DNA of 10,122 nt from Clostridiaceae bacterium (GTDB lineage: Bacteria > Bacillota > Clostridia > Oscillospirales > Acutalibacteraceae), in NCBI GenBank assembly GCA_904501685.1, contig CAJGBX010000044.1, positions 1-10,122 of the forward strand, written 5' to 3'. The translations under genes were made by a program, and so were the position numbers. Below, in pieces: positions 1 through 5,720 of the stretch. The notes below the pieces were generated by a model. It worked only from the letters and a program-made list of their open reading frames with translations, was not told where the DNA came from and made no database searches. Numbering within the stretch: the stretch's first letter is position 1; each line of letters starts with the position of its first letter.

Positions 1-19
1 CCATTGAAATGAGTGTCGC

Positions 20-47
20 GCAAAATTAAATTGCAATTTAATTTTGC
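20..47. repeat. Perfect 28-bp AT-rich palindrome
   Basis: The left arm GCAAAATTAAATTG (20-33) is followed directly by its exact reverse complement (34-47), giving 14-bp arms with no spacer. It is very AT-rich and has no T-tract after it, so it is not a standard intrinsic terminator. It could be a protein-binding site, a cruciform-prone element or part of a dispersed intergenic repeat; the sequence does not decide between these. It is the first of three inverted repeats packed into 78 bp. Confidence 0.85.
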
Positions 48-49
48 TA

Positions 50-70
50 AAGCCACTTGAAAAGTGGCTT
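50..70. repeat. Inverted repeat, 9-bp arms with GAA loop
   Basis: AAGCCACTT (50-58) and AAGTGGCTT (62-70) are exact reverse complements separated by GAA. The element begins 2 bp after the 28-bp palindrome and abuts the next hairpin without spacing. No T-run follows it, so transcription termination is not indicated. Confidence 0.85.
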
Positions 71-97
71 GTCGAAACGCTTTTAGAGCGTTTCGAC
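71..97. repeat. Inverted repeat, 11-bp arms with 5-nt loop
   Basis: GTCGAAACGCT (71-81) and AGCGTTTCGAC (87-97) are exact reverse complements around a 5-nt loop. It abuts the previous hairpin at 70/71. The following bases are TAACTAC, not a U-tract. The three perfect palindromes in a row suggest a modular intergenic repeat (REP- or MITE-like) or a structured RNA between an upstream gene and argJ. This is an inference from symmetry only. Confidence 0.85.
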
Positions 98-121
98 TAA
101 CTACAATCATTATAATGAAAT

Positions 122-127
122 AGGTGA
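122..127 (+). promoter_or_regulatory. Ribosome binding site of argJ (decides the start)
   Basis: AGGTGA lies 5 nt before the ATG at 133. A GTG at 124 is in frame and would add three residues, but it sits inside this Shine-Dalgarno sequence and has no good site of its own upstream. The ATG at 133 is therefore the better start. Confidence 0.7.
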
Positions 128-132
128 CAAAA

Positions 133-1350
133 ATGATTAAAACAGAGGGCGGCGTTTGTGCCGCAAAGGGCTTTAAGGCCTCGGGTATCCATTGCGGAAT
201 AAGAAAAAATAAATTAAAGCGTGACTTAGCGCTTATTGTAAGCGAGGTTAAGGCCTCAGCCGCCGCAACCTATACAACAAATCTTGTCAAGGGTGCGCCT
301 TTGACTGTTACTAAGAAAAACCTAGGTGACGGCTATGCTCAGGCAATAATCTGCAACAGCGGTAATGCCAATACCTGCAACGCCAACGGCATTGAAATTG
401 CCGAGGGAATGTGTAATTTAGTTGAGCAGTATGCTAAAATTCCCGCAAACGACGTTATTGTTGCTTCGACCGGTGTTATCGGTCAACCGCTTGACATTAC
501 ACCTATTGCCGACGGTATGCCAAGCCTTGTAAAGCAGCTTGATTTTTCGGGCAGCCGATATGCCGCAGAGGGTATTATGACCACCGATACAAAGCTTAAG
601 GAAATTGCCTTTAAGTTTCAGGTGGGCGGTAAAATGTGTACTATCGGCGGTATTGCCAAGGGTTCGGGTATGATTCACCCCAATATGGCTACAATGCTGG
701 TATTTATCACAACTGATGTTAATATTACTCCTGCCGTTTTGCAGACCGCCTTGAGTGAGGATATTAAAGACTCCTTTAATATGGTCAGTGTTGACGGCGA
801 TACTTCAACCAACGATATGTGTTGTATTTTGGCTAACGGCTTAGCCGAAAACAAGTGCATTGACAGTGTTTTGTGTGACGGCTATGATGAATTTAAGGCC
901 GCGCTGTTTGCCGTAACCTCTTACCTTTGCCGTAACATTGCACGTGACGGCGAGGGTGCAACAAGACTTATGGAGGTTACCGTCAGCGGTGCCGAGACCA
1001 AGGAAATCGCAAGAACTGTTGCCAAATCGGTTGCCTGCTCCTCCTTACTTAAGGCAGCAATCTTCGGCGCAGATGCCAACTGGGGTCGTGTTTTATGCGC
1101 TATCGGCTACAGCGGTGCCGATTTAGACGTTAATAAGGTCGGCGTTTCATTCAAGTCGGCTGCCGGTGAGATTGAGGTTTGCCGTAACGGTGCCGGAGTC
1201 GATTTCAGTGAAGAAATCGCAAAGAAAATCCTTTTGGAAGAAGAAATTACAATTCTTATTACCTTGAACAGCGGTGATGCTGCTGCTACCGCTTGGGGCT
1301 GCGATCTGACCTATGATTATGTCAAAATCAACGGTGACTACAGAACCTGA
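133..1350 (+). CDS. argJ: Bifunctional glutamate N-acetyltransferase / amino-acid acetyltransferase (ArgJ)
   Basis: ArgJ moves the acetyl group from N-acetylornithine to glutamate, releasing ornithine and regenerating N-acetylglutamate. Many family members also use acetyl-CoA. The enzyme is made as a precursor that cuts itself before a conserved Thr. That site is visible as KGSGMIHPNMATML, with the nucleophilic Thr codon at 691-693, so alpha and beta chains of roughly 190 and 220 residues are expected. The oxyanion-hole motif STGVIG and the family C-terminus (ATAWGCDLTYDYVKINGDYRT region) are intact. The length of 405 residues from the ATG at 133 is normal for the family. It is the first arg gene in the window, 29 nt before argB. 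In clostridia argC often precedes argJ; here the 132 bp upstream contain only inverted repeats. Whether this protein also makes N-acetylglutamate from acetyl-CoA cannot be read from the sequence. Confidence 0.96.
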   Translation: MIKTEGGVCAAKGFKASGIHCGIRKNKLKRDLALIVSEVKASAAATYTTNLVKGAPLTVTKKNLGDGYAQAIICNSGNANTCNANGIEIAEGMCNLVEQYAKIPANDVIVASTGVIGQPLDITPIADGMPSLVKQLDFSGSRYAAEGIMTTDTKLKEIAFKFQVGGKMCTIGGIAKGSGMIHPNMATMLVFITTDVNITPAVLQTALSEDIKDSFNMVSVDGDTSTNDMCCILANGLAENKCIDSVLCDGYDEFKAALFAVTSYLCRNIARDGEGATRLMEVTVSGAETKEIARTVAKSVACSSLLKAAIFGADANWGRVLCAIGYSGADLDVNKVGVSFKSAAGEIEVCRNGAGVDFSEEIAKKILLEEEITILITLNSGDAAATAWGCDLTYDYVKINGDYRT

Positions 1351-1379
1351 TTTTAAATAAATTTTAAGAGGCTGAAAAA

Positions 1380-2234
1380 ATGGAAATAAATAACGCTCAA
1401 AGAGCCTTGGTTTTAACCGAGGCATTGCCCTATATTCAAAAATACGCAGGCAAAATCGTCGTTATCAAATACGGCGGTAATGCTATGATAAACGGCGAAT
1501 TAAAAGCCGCAGTTATGCATGATATCGTGCTTTTATCCTTGGTAGGCGCCAAGGTCGTGCTGGTTCACGGCGGCGGCCCCGAAATTTCGGGAATGCTGAA
1601 AAGGGTCGGTAAGGAATCTGTATTTAAGGACGGTCTGAGAGTTACCGATTTGGAAACTGTTGAAATCGTACAAATGGTTTTGGCCGGCAAAACCAACAAG
1701 GATTTGGTTAACCTTTTGGAAAACACCGGAGGCAAGGCTATCGGTCTTTGCGGTATTGACGGACATATGATTAGCGCAACTAAAATGAACGAGGACTTAG
1801 GCTTTGTCGGCGAAATTACCGATATTAATACCCAGCCTATTTTAGATTTACTTGAAAAGGGGTATATCCCGGTTGTTTCAACGGTCGGCTGTGACGATGA
1901 CGGAAATATTTACAATATCAATGCCGATACTGCCGCCGCAGAAATTGCAGGCAAGCTTAAAGCCGAAAGCTTTATTTCTATGACCGATATTTCGGGTCTT
2001 ATGAGAGATAAGGACGACCCCGATTCGCTGATTAGGAAAATCAACGTCAGCGAGGCTACCATGCTAATTAAAAACGGCGTTATCCAGGGCGGTATGATTC
2101 CCAAGGTTGAATGCTGTATTGAGGCTATTCGCCGCGGTGTTCAAAAGGTATTTATCATTGACGGACGTATTCCGCACGCAATTCTTATAGAAACCCTTAC
2201 CGATGAGGGTATCGGTACAATGTTTGTGGGGTAA
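1380..2234 (+). CDS. argB: Acetylglutamate kinase (ArgB)
   Basis: This enzyme phosphorylates N-acetylglutamate with ATP, the second step of ornithine synthesis, in the cytoplasm. The 284-residue protein carries the amino-acid kinase signatures: IKYGGNAM with the catalytic Lys30, the VHGGGPEI loop at 62-69, the NINADTAAAEIAGKL segment around 179-193 and GGMIPKVE with Lys242. The N-terminal extension RALVLTEALPYIQKYAGK resembles the interlacing helix of arginine-inhibited hexameric kinases, and the C-terminal DEGIGTMF matches the arginine-site region of those enzymes. Feedback inhibition by arginine is therefore likely, as expected when ArgJ recycles the acetyl group. Shine-Dalgarno AAGAGG (1366-1371) lies 8 nt before the ATG. 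argD starts 3 nt after the stop, so the two are co-transcribed. Confidence 0.97.
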   Translation: MEINNAQRALVLTEALPYIQKYAGKIVVIKYGGNAMINGELKAAVMHDIVLLSLVGAKVVLVHGGGPEISGMLKRVGKESVFKDGLRVTDLETVEIVQMVLAGKTNKDLVNLLENTGGKAIGLCGIDGHMISATKMNEDLGFVGEITDINTQPILDLLEKGYIPVVSTVGCDDDGNIYNINADTAAAEIAGKLKAESFISMTDISGLMRDKDDPDSLIRKINVSEATMLIKNGVIQGGMIPKVECCIEAIRRGVQKVFIIDGRIPHAILIETLTDEGIGTMFVG

Positions 2235-2237
2235 ATT

Positions 2238-3401
2238 ATGGAGCATTTTATTGAAAACGATAAGCAGTATGTTGCCAACACCTACGGCCGCTTTAATGTT
2301 GAATTGGTTAGCGGTGACGGTGCGGAAATTACTGATATCGACGGCAAAAGATATATCGATTTAGGTTCAGGTATTGCGGTAAATACATTCGGTGTAGGTG
2401 ACACCGAATGGAAAGATGCAGTAATCGAGCAGTTGAACTTAATTCAGCATACCTCTAATCTTTACTACACCAAGCCTTGTGTTGAATTGGCTGAATTGCT
2501 TTGTGAAAAAGCAAAAATGAAAAAGGTTTTCTTTGGAAATTCGGGTGCAGAGGCTAACGAATGTGCAATTAAAACCGCCCGTAAATATTACTCCGACCGT
2601 CACGAGGGCAAAGAGGGTAAAATTATTACTCTTCAAAATAGCTTTCACGGCAGAACAATTACTACACTCTCAGCTACGGGACAGGACGTTTTTCATAAAG
2701 ACTTCGGCCCGTTTACCGAAGGGTTTGAGTTTGTTCCCGCCAACGACTGCGAGGCTTTGAAAAAAGCCGTAGGTCCTGACACTGCCGCAGTTATGATAGA
2801 ATTAGTTCAAGGCGAGGGCGGTGTTAATGCTCTAAGTCAGGAATTCGTTAATTGCATCAAGCTTGAGTCGCAAAAATATGGCTTTTTAATTATTGCCGAC
2901 GAGGTGCAAACCGGCAACGGCAGAACGGGTAAATATTTTGCATGCGAGCACTTCGGTTTAAATCCCGATATTATTACCACTGCAAAGGGATTAGGCGGCG
3001 GTTTGCCGATAGGTGCCTGTTTATTCGGTGAAAAAACTGAGTTTACATTAGGTTCCGGCGACCACGGCTCAACATTTGGCGGAAACCCTGTTGTATCGGC
3101 AGGTGCCGTTTCAATTGTTAAAAGGATTGACGAAAGACTGCTTAAAGAGGTCACCGAAAAGTCCGATTATATTAAATCGGAACTGTTAAAAGTCAACGGT
3201 GTAAAAAGTGTTTCGGGACTCGGACTGATGCTTGGAATCGAAACCGAAAAGCCGGCTCGGGAACTTGCAAACAAAGCCTTAGAAAAGGGTGTTTTGGTCT
3301 TAACCGCCAAACAGAAGCTACGCTTGTTACCTCCCTTGAATATTACAATGAAACAGCTAGATAAAGCAATGAAAATCTTAAAGGAGATTATCGAAGAATG
3401 A
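2238..3401 (+). CDS. argD: Acetylornithine aminotransferase (ArgD)
   Basis: This is a PLP-dependent class III aminotransferase that converts N-acetylglutamate semialdehyde and glutamate to N-acetylornithine and 2-oxoglutarate. Visible motifs are NSGAEANE (101-108), SFHGRT (135-140), DEVQTGNGRTG (221-231) and TTAKGLGGGLPIGA, whose Lys250 should form the PLP Schiff base. The length of 387 residues is typical. The start is 3 nt after the argB stop with a GGGG run at 2228-2231 as a modest ribosome site, and the stop overlaps the argF start by 4 bp (ATGA), indicating translational coupling. Class III aminotransferases can be promiscuous (acetylornithine, succinyldiaminopimelate, ornithine), but the operon position makes the arginine role the best call. 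Confidence 0.96.
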   Translation: MEHFIENDKQYVANTYGRFNVELVSGDGAEITDIDGKRYIDLGSGIAVNTFGVGDTEWKDAVIEQLNLIQHTSNLYYTKPCVELAELLCEKAKMKKVFFGNSGAEANECAIKTARKYYSDRHEGKEGKIITLQNSFHGRTITTLSATGQDVFHKDFGPFTEGFEFVPANDCEALKKAVGPDTAAVMIELVQGEGGVNALSQEFVNCIKLESQKYGFLIIADEVQTGNGRTGKYFACEHFGLNPDIITTAKGLGGGLPIGACLFGEKTEFTLGSGDHGSTFGGNPVVSAGAVSIVKRIDERLLKEVTEKSDYIKSELLKVNGVKSVSGLGLMLGIETEKPARELANKALEKGVLVLTAKQKLRLLPPLNITMKQLDKAMKILKEIIEE

Positions 3402-4309
3402 AGCATTTACTCAAGTTGGGTGATTTATCCACCGCAGAAATCGAGGAAATTTTAAACCTCGGCGACCAGTTAAAATATGACCAAAAGCACGGTGTTGACC
3501 ACCGCTATTTAAAGGGTAAAACCTTGGGTTTGATTTTCCAAAAGTCATCCACCCGTACACGCGTTTCGTTTGAGGCCGGTATGTATCACTTGGGCGGTCA
3601 GGCCTTGTTTTTAAGCTCCAGAGACCTTCAAATCGGTCGAGGTGAGCCGGTTGAGGATACTGCACGTGTGCTGTCAAGATATTTGGACGGTATTATGATA
3701 AGAACCTTCGCTCAAAGCGAGGTTGAGGATTTGGCAAAATACGGCTCAATCCCCATAATCAACGGCCTTACCGACTACTGTCATCCCTGTCAGGTTTTGG
3801 CTGACTTAATGACAATTCGTGAGCACAAGGGCTCTTTAGAAGGATTAAAGTTGACCTTTGTCGGTGACGGCAACAATATGGCAAACTCGCTTATTGTAGG
3901 CGGTATCAAGTGCGGTATGGAGGTTAGCATAGCCTGTCCTAAGGGCTACGAGCCGGATGCTGATATTATGAAATGGGCCTCAGCTACGGGCAAATTCACC
4001 TGCACCGAGGACATCGGCTTGGCAGTAAAGGATGCTGACGCGGTTTATACCGACGTTTGGGCATCAATGGGTCAGGAGGACGAAAAGGCTGAGCGTGAAA
4101 AGATATTCAAGGAATATCAGGTTAACGAGGAATTTATGTCATTGGCTCACAAGGATGCAATGGTTATGCATTGCCTGCCTGCTCACAGAGGTGAGGAAAT
4201 CACTGCCGAAACCTTCGAAAAGCATGCTGACGAGATTTTTGATGAGGCAGAAAACCGCCTGCACGCACAAAAGGCAGTTTTGGTGCTTACTATGGGTGAC
4301 AAAAAATAA
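3398..4309 (+). CDS. argF: Ornithine carbamoyltransferase (ArgF)
   Basis: This enzyme makes citrulline from ornithine and carbamoyl phosphate. Diagnostic sites are the carbamoyl-phosphate loop STRTR (51-55), HPCQ (129-132), DVWASMGQE (219-227), whose SMG segment is the ornithine-binding loop, and HCLPAHRGEEI (258-268) with the active-site Cys. The 303-residue length is normal for an anabolic ornithine transcarbamylase. The start codon overlaps the argD stop, and AGGAGA (3382-3387) stands 10 nt upstream. It is the last gene of the operon and is followed after 10 nt by an intrinsic terminator. Putrescine carbamoyltransferase and N-acetyl- or N-succinylornithine transcarbamylase were considered; the SMG loop and the arg neighbours favour plain ornithine. 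No carAB, argG or argH is present nearby. Confidence 0.96.
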   Translation: MKHLLKLGDLSTAEIEEILNLGDQLKYDQKHGVDHRYLKGKTLGLIFQKSSTRTRVSFEAGMYHLGGQALFLSSRDLQIGRGEPVEDTARVLSRYLDGIMIRTFAQSEVEDLAKYGSIPIINGLTDYCHPCQVLADLMTIREHKGSLEGLKLTFVGDGNNMANSLIVGGIKCGMEVSIACPKGYEPDADIMKWASATGKFTCTEDIGLAVKDADAVYTDVWASMGQEDEKAEREKIFKEYQVNEEFMSLAHKDAMVMHCLPAHRGEEITAETFEKHADEIFDEAENRLHAQKAVLVLTMGDKK

Positions 4310-4319
4310 AATACCAACC

Positions 4320-4351
4320 AAGCGGAAGGGATACACCCTTCCGCTTTTTTT
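4320..4351 (+). terminator. Intrinsic terminator after argF
   Basis: AAGCGGAAGGG (4320-4330) pairs perfectly with CCCTTCCGCTT (4336-4346) around a 5-nt ATACA loop. The stem runs into seven T residues at 4345-4351. It closes the argJBDF operon 10 nt after the argF stop and separates it from the B12-regulated unit. Confidence 0.93.
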
Positions 4352-4360
4352 AACTTTAGT

Positions 4361-4388
4361 ATGACAAATCCCTTAATAAACTTACAAT
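4361..4388 (+). promoter_or_regulatory. Candidate sigma-A promoter of the cobalamin-riboswitch operon
   Basis: ATGACA (4361-4366, one mismatch to TTGACA) and TACAAT (4383-4388, one mismatch to TATAAT) are separated by 16 nt. Transcription would start near 4395, just before the riboswitch aptamer. The position fits well between the argF terminator and the leader, but AT-rich sequence makes chance matches easy. Confidence 0.5.
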
Positions 4389-4404
4389 AACTTACTATTG
4401 CAAT

Positions 4405-4645
4405 GCATAGAAATAAGTGGTAAAATGTTATCGGATTAATGGGAAGCAGGTGTAACTCCTGCACGGGCACGCCGCCGTAATAAGCTTTTATATTTGTCAA
4501 GTCTATCCCACTTGCCGCAAACGGGAGACAAGCCATTGGTTATGCCGAGAAGGTGACTTGATTTTGCTTTAAGTCGGAAGACCGAATCCTAAAATGAAAA
4601 CTTCTGGAATTTCAGCTTTGCGAGTGCCAAAGGACAGTTTTCAAA
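4405..4645 (+). ncRNA. Cobalamin (B12) riboswitch leader
   Basis: The leader holds the conserved cobalamin-riboswitch core: TTAATGGGAAGCAGGTGTAA (4436-4455) followed by CTCCTGCACGGGCACGCCGC (4456-4475), in which GCAGG and CCTGC form the short P4-P5 type stem. Further downstream is the B12-box-like AAGTCGGAAGACCG (4571-4584). Between them, TCAAGTC (4497-4503) pairs with GACTTGA (4555-4561), closing a peripheral domain. After the aptamer, TGAAAACT (4595-4602) pairs with AGTTTTCA (4636-4643), enclosing a small hairpin CTTTG/CAAAG (4616-4620 and 4628-4632). Its loop side GTGCC (4624-4628) is complementary to GGCAC (4466-4470) in the core and could form the kissing contact known for this class. 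No strong terminator with a long U-tract is seen, and the ribosome site at 4654-4658 is not obviously sequestered, so the mode of control is unclear. Boundaries are approximate. Confidence 0.88.
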
Positions 4646-4666
4646 AATCAAAAAGGAGAAATAAAT

Positions 4667-5179
4667 ATGAAAAAAACAACCTTTATCAAAAAACTTGTAT
4701 CATTCATTTTTTCAGTTTGTCTTATTGCGGCAATAGGACTTTCGCTCACTTCTTGCGGTGAAAAGGAGAAACCAAAGGACAACTACATTCCCGGGCAGTC
4801 GGCAACATCTTCTACCTCATCTAAAAACGATTACGTGCCTGGAGATGACTATGGTGTTGCTGCAAAGGATATCAACAAGGGCAACGGCAATATTTCCTTT
4901 ATTTTCAGAGTAACCGATAATACTGACGGCAATAAAATCTATCGAATTTTCACTAATGAGAAAACCGTCGGTGCTGCTCTTCAAAGCTTGGGTATGATTT
5001 CGGGTGAAGAAGGTCCGTACGGACTTTATGTAAAAACAGTTGACGGCATCACTGCCGATTACAACAAAGATAAGTCTTATTGGGCGTTTTATATTGACAA
5101 TAAAATGGCTAACGTCGGTGTTGACTCGGCCGAAATTGTCAAGGATATGGAATACTGTTTTAAATATATTAAGGAATGA
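4667..5179 (+). CDS. DUF4430 (transcobalamin-like) surface lipoprotein, probable corrinoid-binding
   Basis: The 170-residue protein begins with a lipoprotein signal: a KK-rich N-terminus, a hydrophobic stretch at about 10-27 and lipobox LTSC with the lipidated Cys30. A Ser/Thr/Asp-rich linker (31-73) carries two similar units, DNYIPGQ (38-44) and NDYVPGD (54-60). The C-terminal domain (about 74-170) has the DUF4430 pattern: ISFIFRV, TVGAALQSLGMI, GLYVKTVDGITADY, YWAFYIDNKMANVGVDS and a final YCFKYIKE. That family includes the C-terminal domain of animal transcobalamin and intrinsic factor. It is the first gene after the cobalamin riboswitch, with AGGAG (4654-4658) 8 nt before the ATG, and it overlaps the next gene by 4 bp. 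The inferred role is cell-surface capture of cobalamin or related corrinoids and delivery to the membrane protein encoded next. Binding itself is not proven by the sequence. Confidence 0.85.
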   Translation: MKKTTFIKKLVSFIFSVCLIAAIGLSLTSCGEKEKPKDNYIPGQSATSSTSSKNDYVPGDDYGVAAKDINKGNGNISFIFRVTDNTDGNKIYRIFTNEKTVGAALQSLGMISGEEGPYGLYVKTVDGITADYNKDKSYWAFYIDNKMANVGVDSAEIVKDMEYCFKYIKE

Positions 5180-5718
5180 GTAAAACAGGACGACTGCTTT
5201 TCCAAATCGTTTTGTTTGCCACTTTCGGTGCCCTAATGTATATTTCGGATATAATGATGGAATTACTGCCGAATATACATCTTATAGGGATGTTTACCGT
5301 AGCCTTTACGGTGGTTTACCGGGTAAAAGCACTTGTGCCGATATATGTATATGTGTTTTTGACACTGTTTTTCTCGGGATTTTCGCCGTGGACTCTGCCA
5401 TATTTGTACATATGGACGGTGCTCTGGGGAATTATAATGTTATTGCCCCGCAATATGAAGCAATATATAGCAATACCGGTTTATATCGCTGTTTGCGGTC
5501 TGCACGGGCTTTCGTTCGGACTTTTATATGCACCGGCTCATATTTTACTTTTTGCCGGCGGTGATTGGAGTCAGCTTTTCACTTGGGTTATTATGGGATT
5601 GCCTTATGATGCACTGCACTGTATAGGCAATATATTCGCAGGCACTCTGATTTTCCCGCTTGTGACGGTATTAAGTAAATTACCCGGTGCAACTTTAACA
5701 AAACGAATCGGAGAATAA
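5176..5718 (+). CDS. ECF transporter S component, probable cobalamin/corrinoid specificity
   Basis: This 180-residue integral membrane protein has about six hydrophobic segments (roughly 8-27, 34-50, 52-69, 73-91, 96-126 and 135-167) and a short basic C-terminus, the size and layout of ECF substrate-binding subunits. An AxxxA motif, ATFGA (15-19), lies in the first segment, where S components contact the EcfT scaffold. The family call rests on this layout and on context rather than on a strong signature. The cobalamin riboswitch and the DUF4430 lipoprotein upstream point to B12 or a corrinoid as substrate. No EcfA, EcfA' or EcfT gene is in the window, so it would use a shared energising module encoded elsewhere. 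Its ATG overlaps the previous stop (ATGA). The only Shine-Dalgarno-like run, AAGGA (5171-5175), touches the ATG, so translation is probably coupled to the lipoprotein gene. Confidence 0.75.
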   Translation: MSKTGRLLFQIVLFATFGALMYISDIMMELLPNIHLIGMFTVAFTVVYRVKALVPIYVYVFLTLFFSGFSPWTLPYLYIWTVLWGIIMLLPRNMKQYIAIPVYIAVCGLHGLSFGLLYAPAHILLFAGGDWSQLFTWVIMGLPYDALHCIGNIFAGTLIFPLVTVLSKLPGATLTKRIGE

Positions 5719-5720
5719 AT

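Noticed and set aside
20..47. Arginine repressor (ArgR/AhrC) operator
   Set aside because: The palindrome is AT-rich and symmetric but does not follow the TGAAT...ATTCA pattern of ARG boxes, and no second copy is seen nearby.
111..116. Perfect TATAAT as a -10 box for argJ
   Set aside because: No acceptable -35 box lies 16-18 nt upstream (that region is the arm of the third inverted repeat), there is no extended TGn, and transcription would start within the argJ ribosome site, leaving no leader.
3398..4309. ArgF as N-acetylornithine or putrescine carbamoyltransferase
   Set aside because: The ornithine-type SMG loop (SMGQE) and the HCLPAHRGEE motif, together with ArgJ in the same operon supplying free ornithine, fit ordinary ornithine carbamoyltransferase.
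4183..4536. 117-residue minus-strand reading frame across the argF end and riboswitch
   Set aside because: It runs antisense through argF, the terminator hairpin and the riboswitch aptamer, shows no recognisable domain and has no convincing ribosome site.
4595..4643. A standard intrinsic terminator inside the riboswitch leader
   Set aside because: The closing stem is only 8 bp and AT-rich, it encloses a large imperfect region, and no long U-tract follows it.
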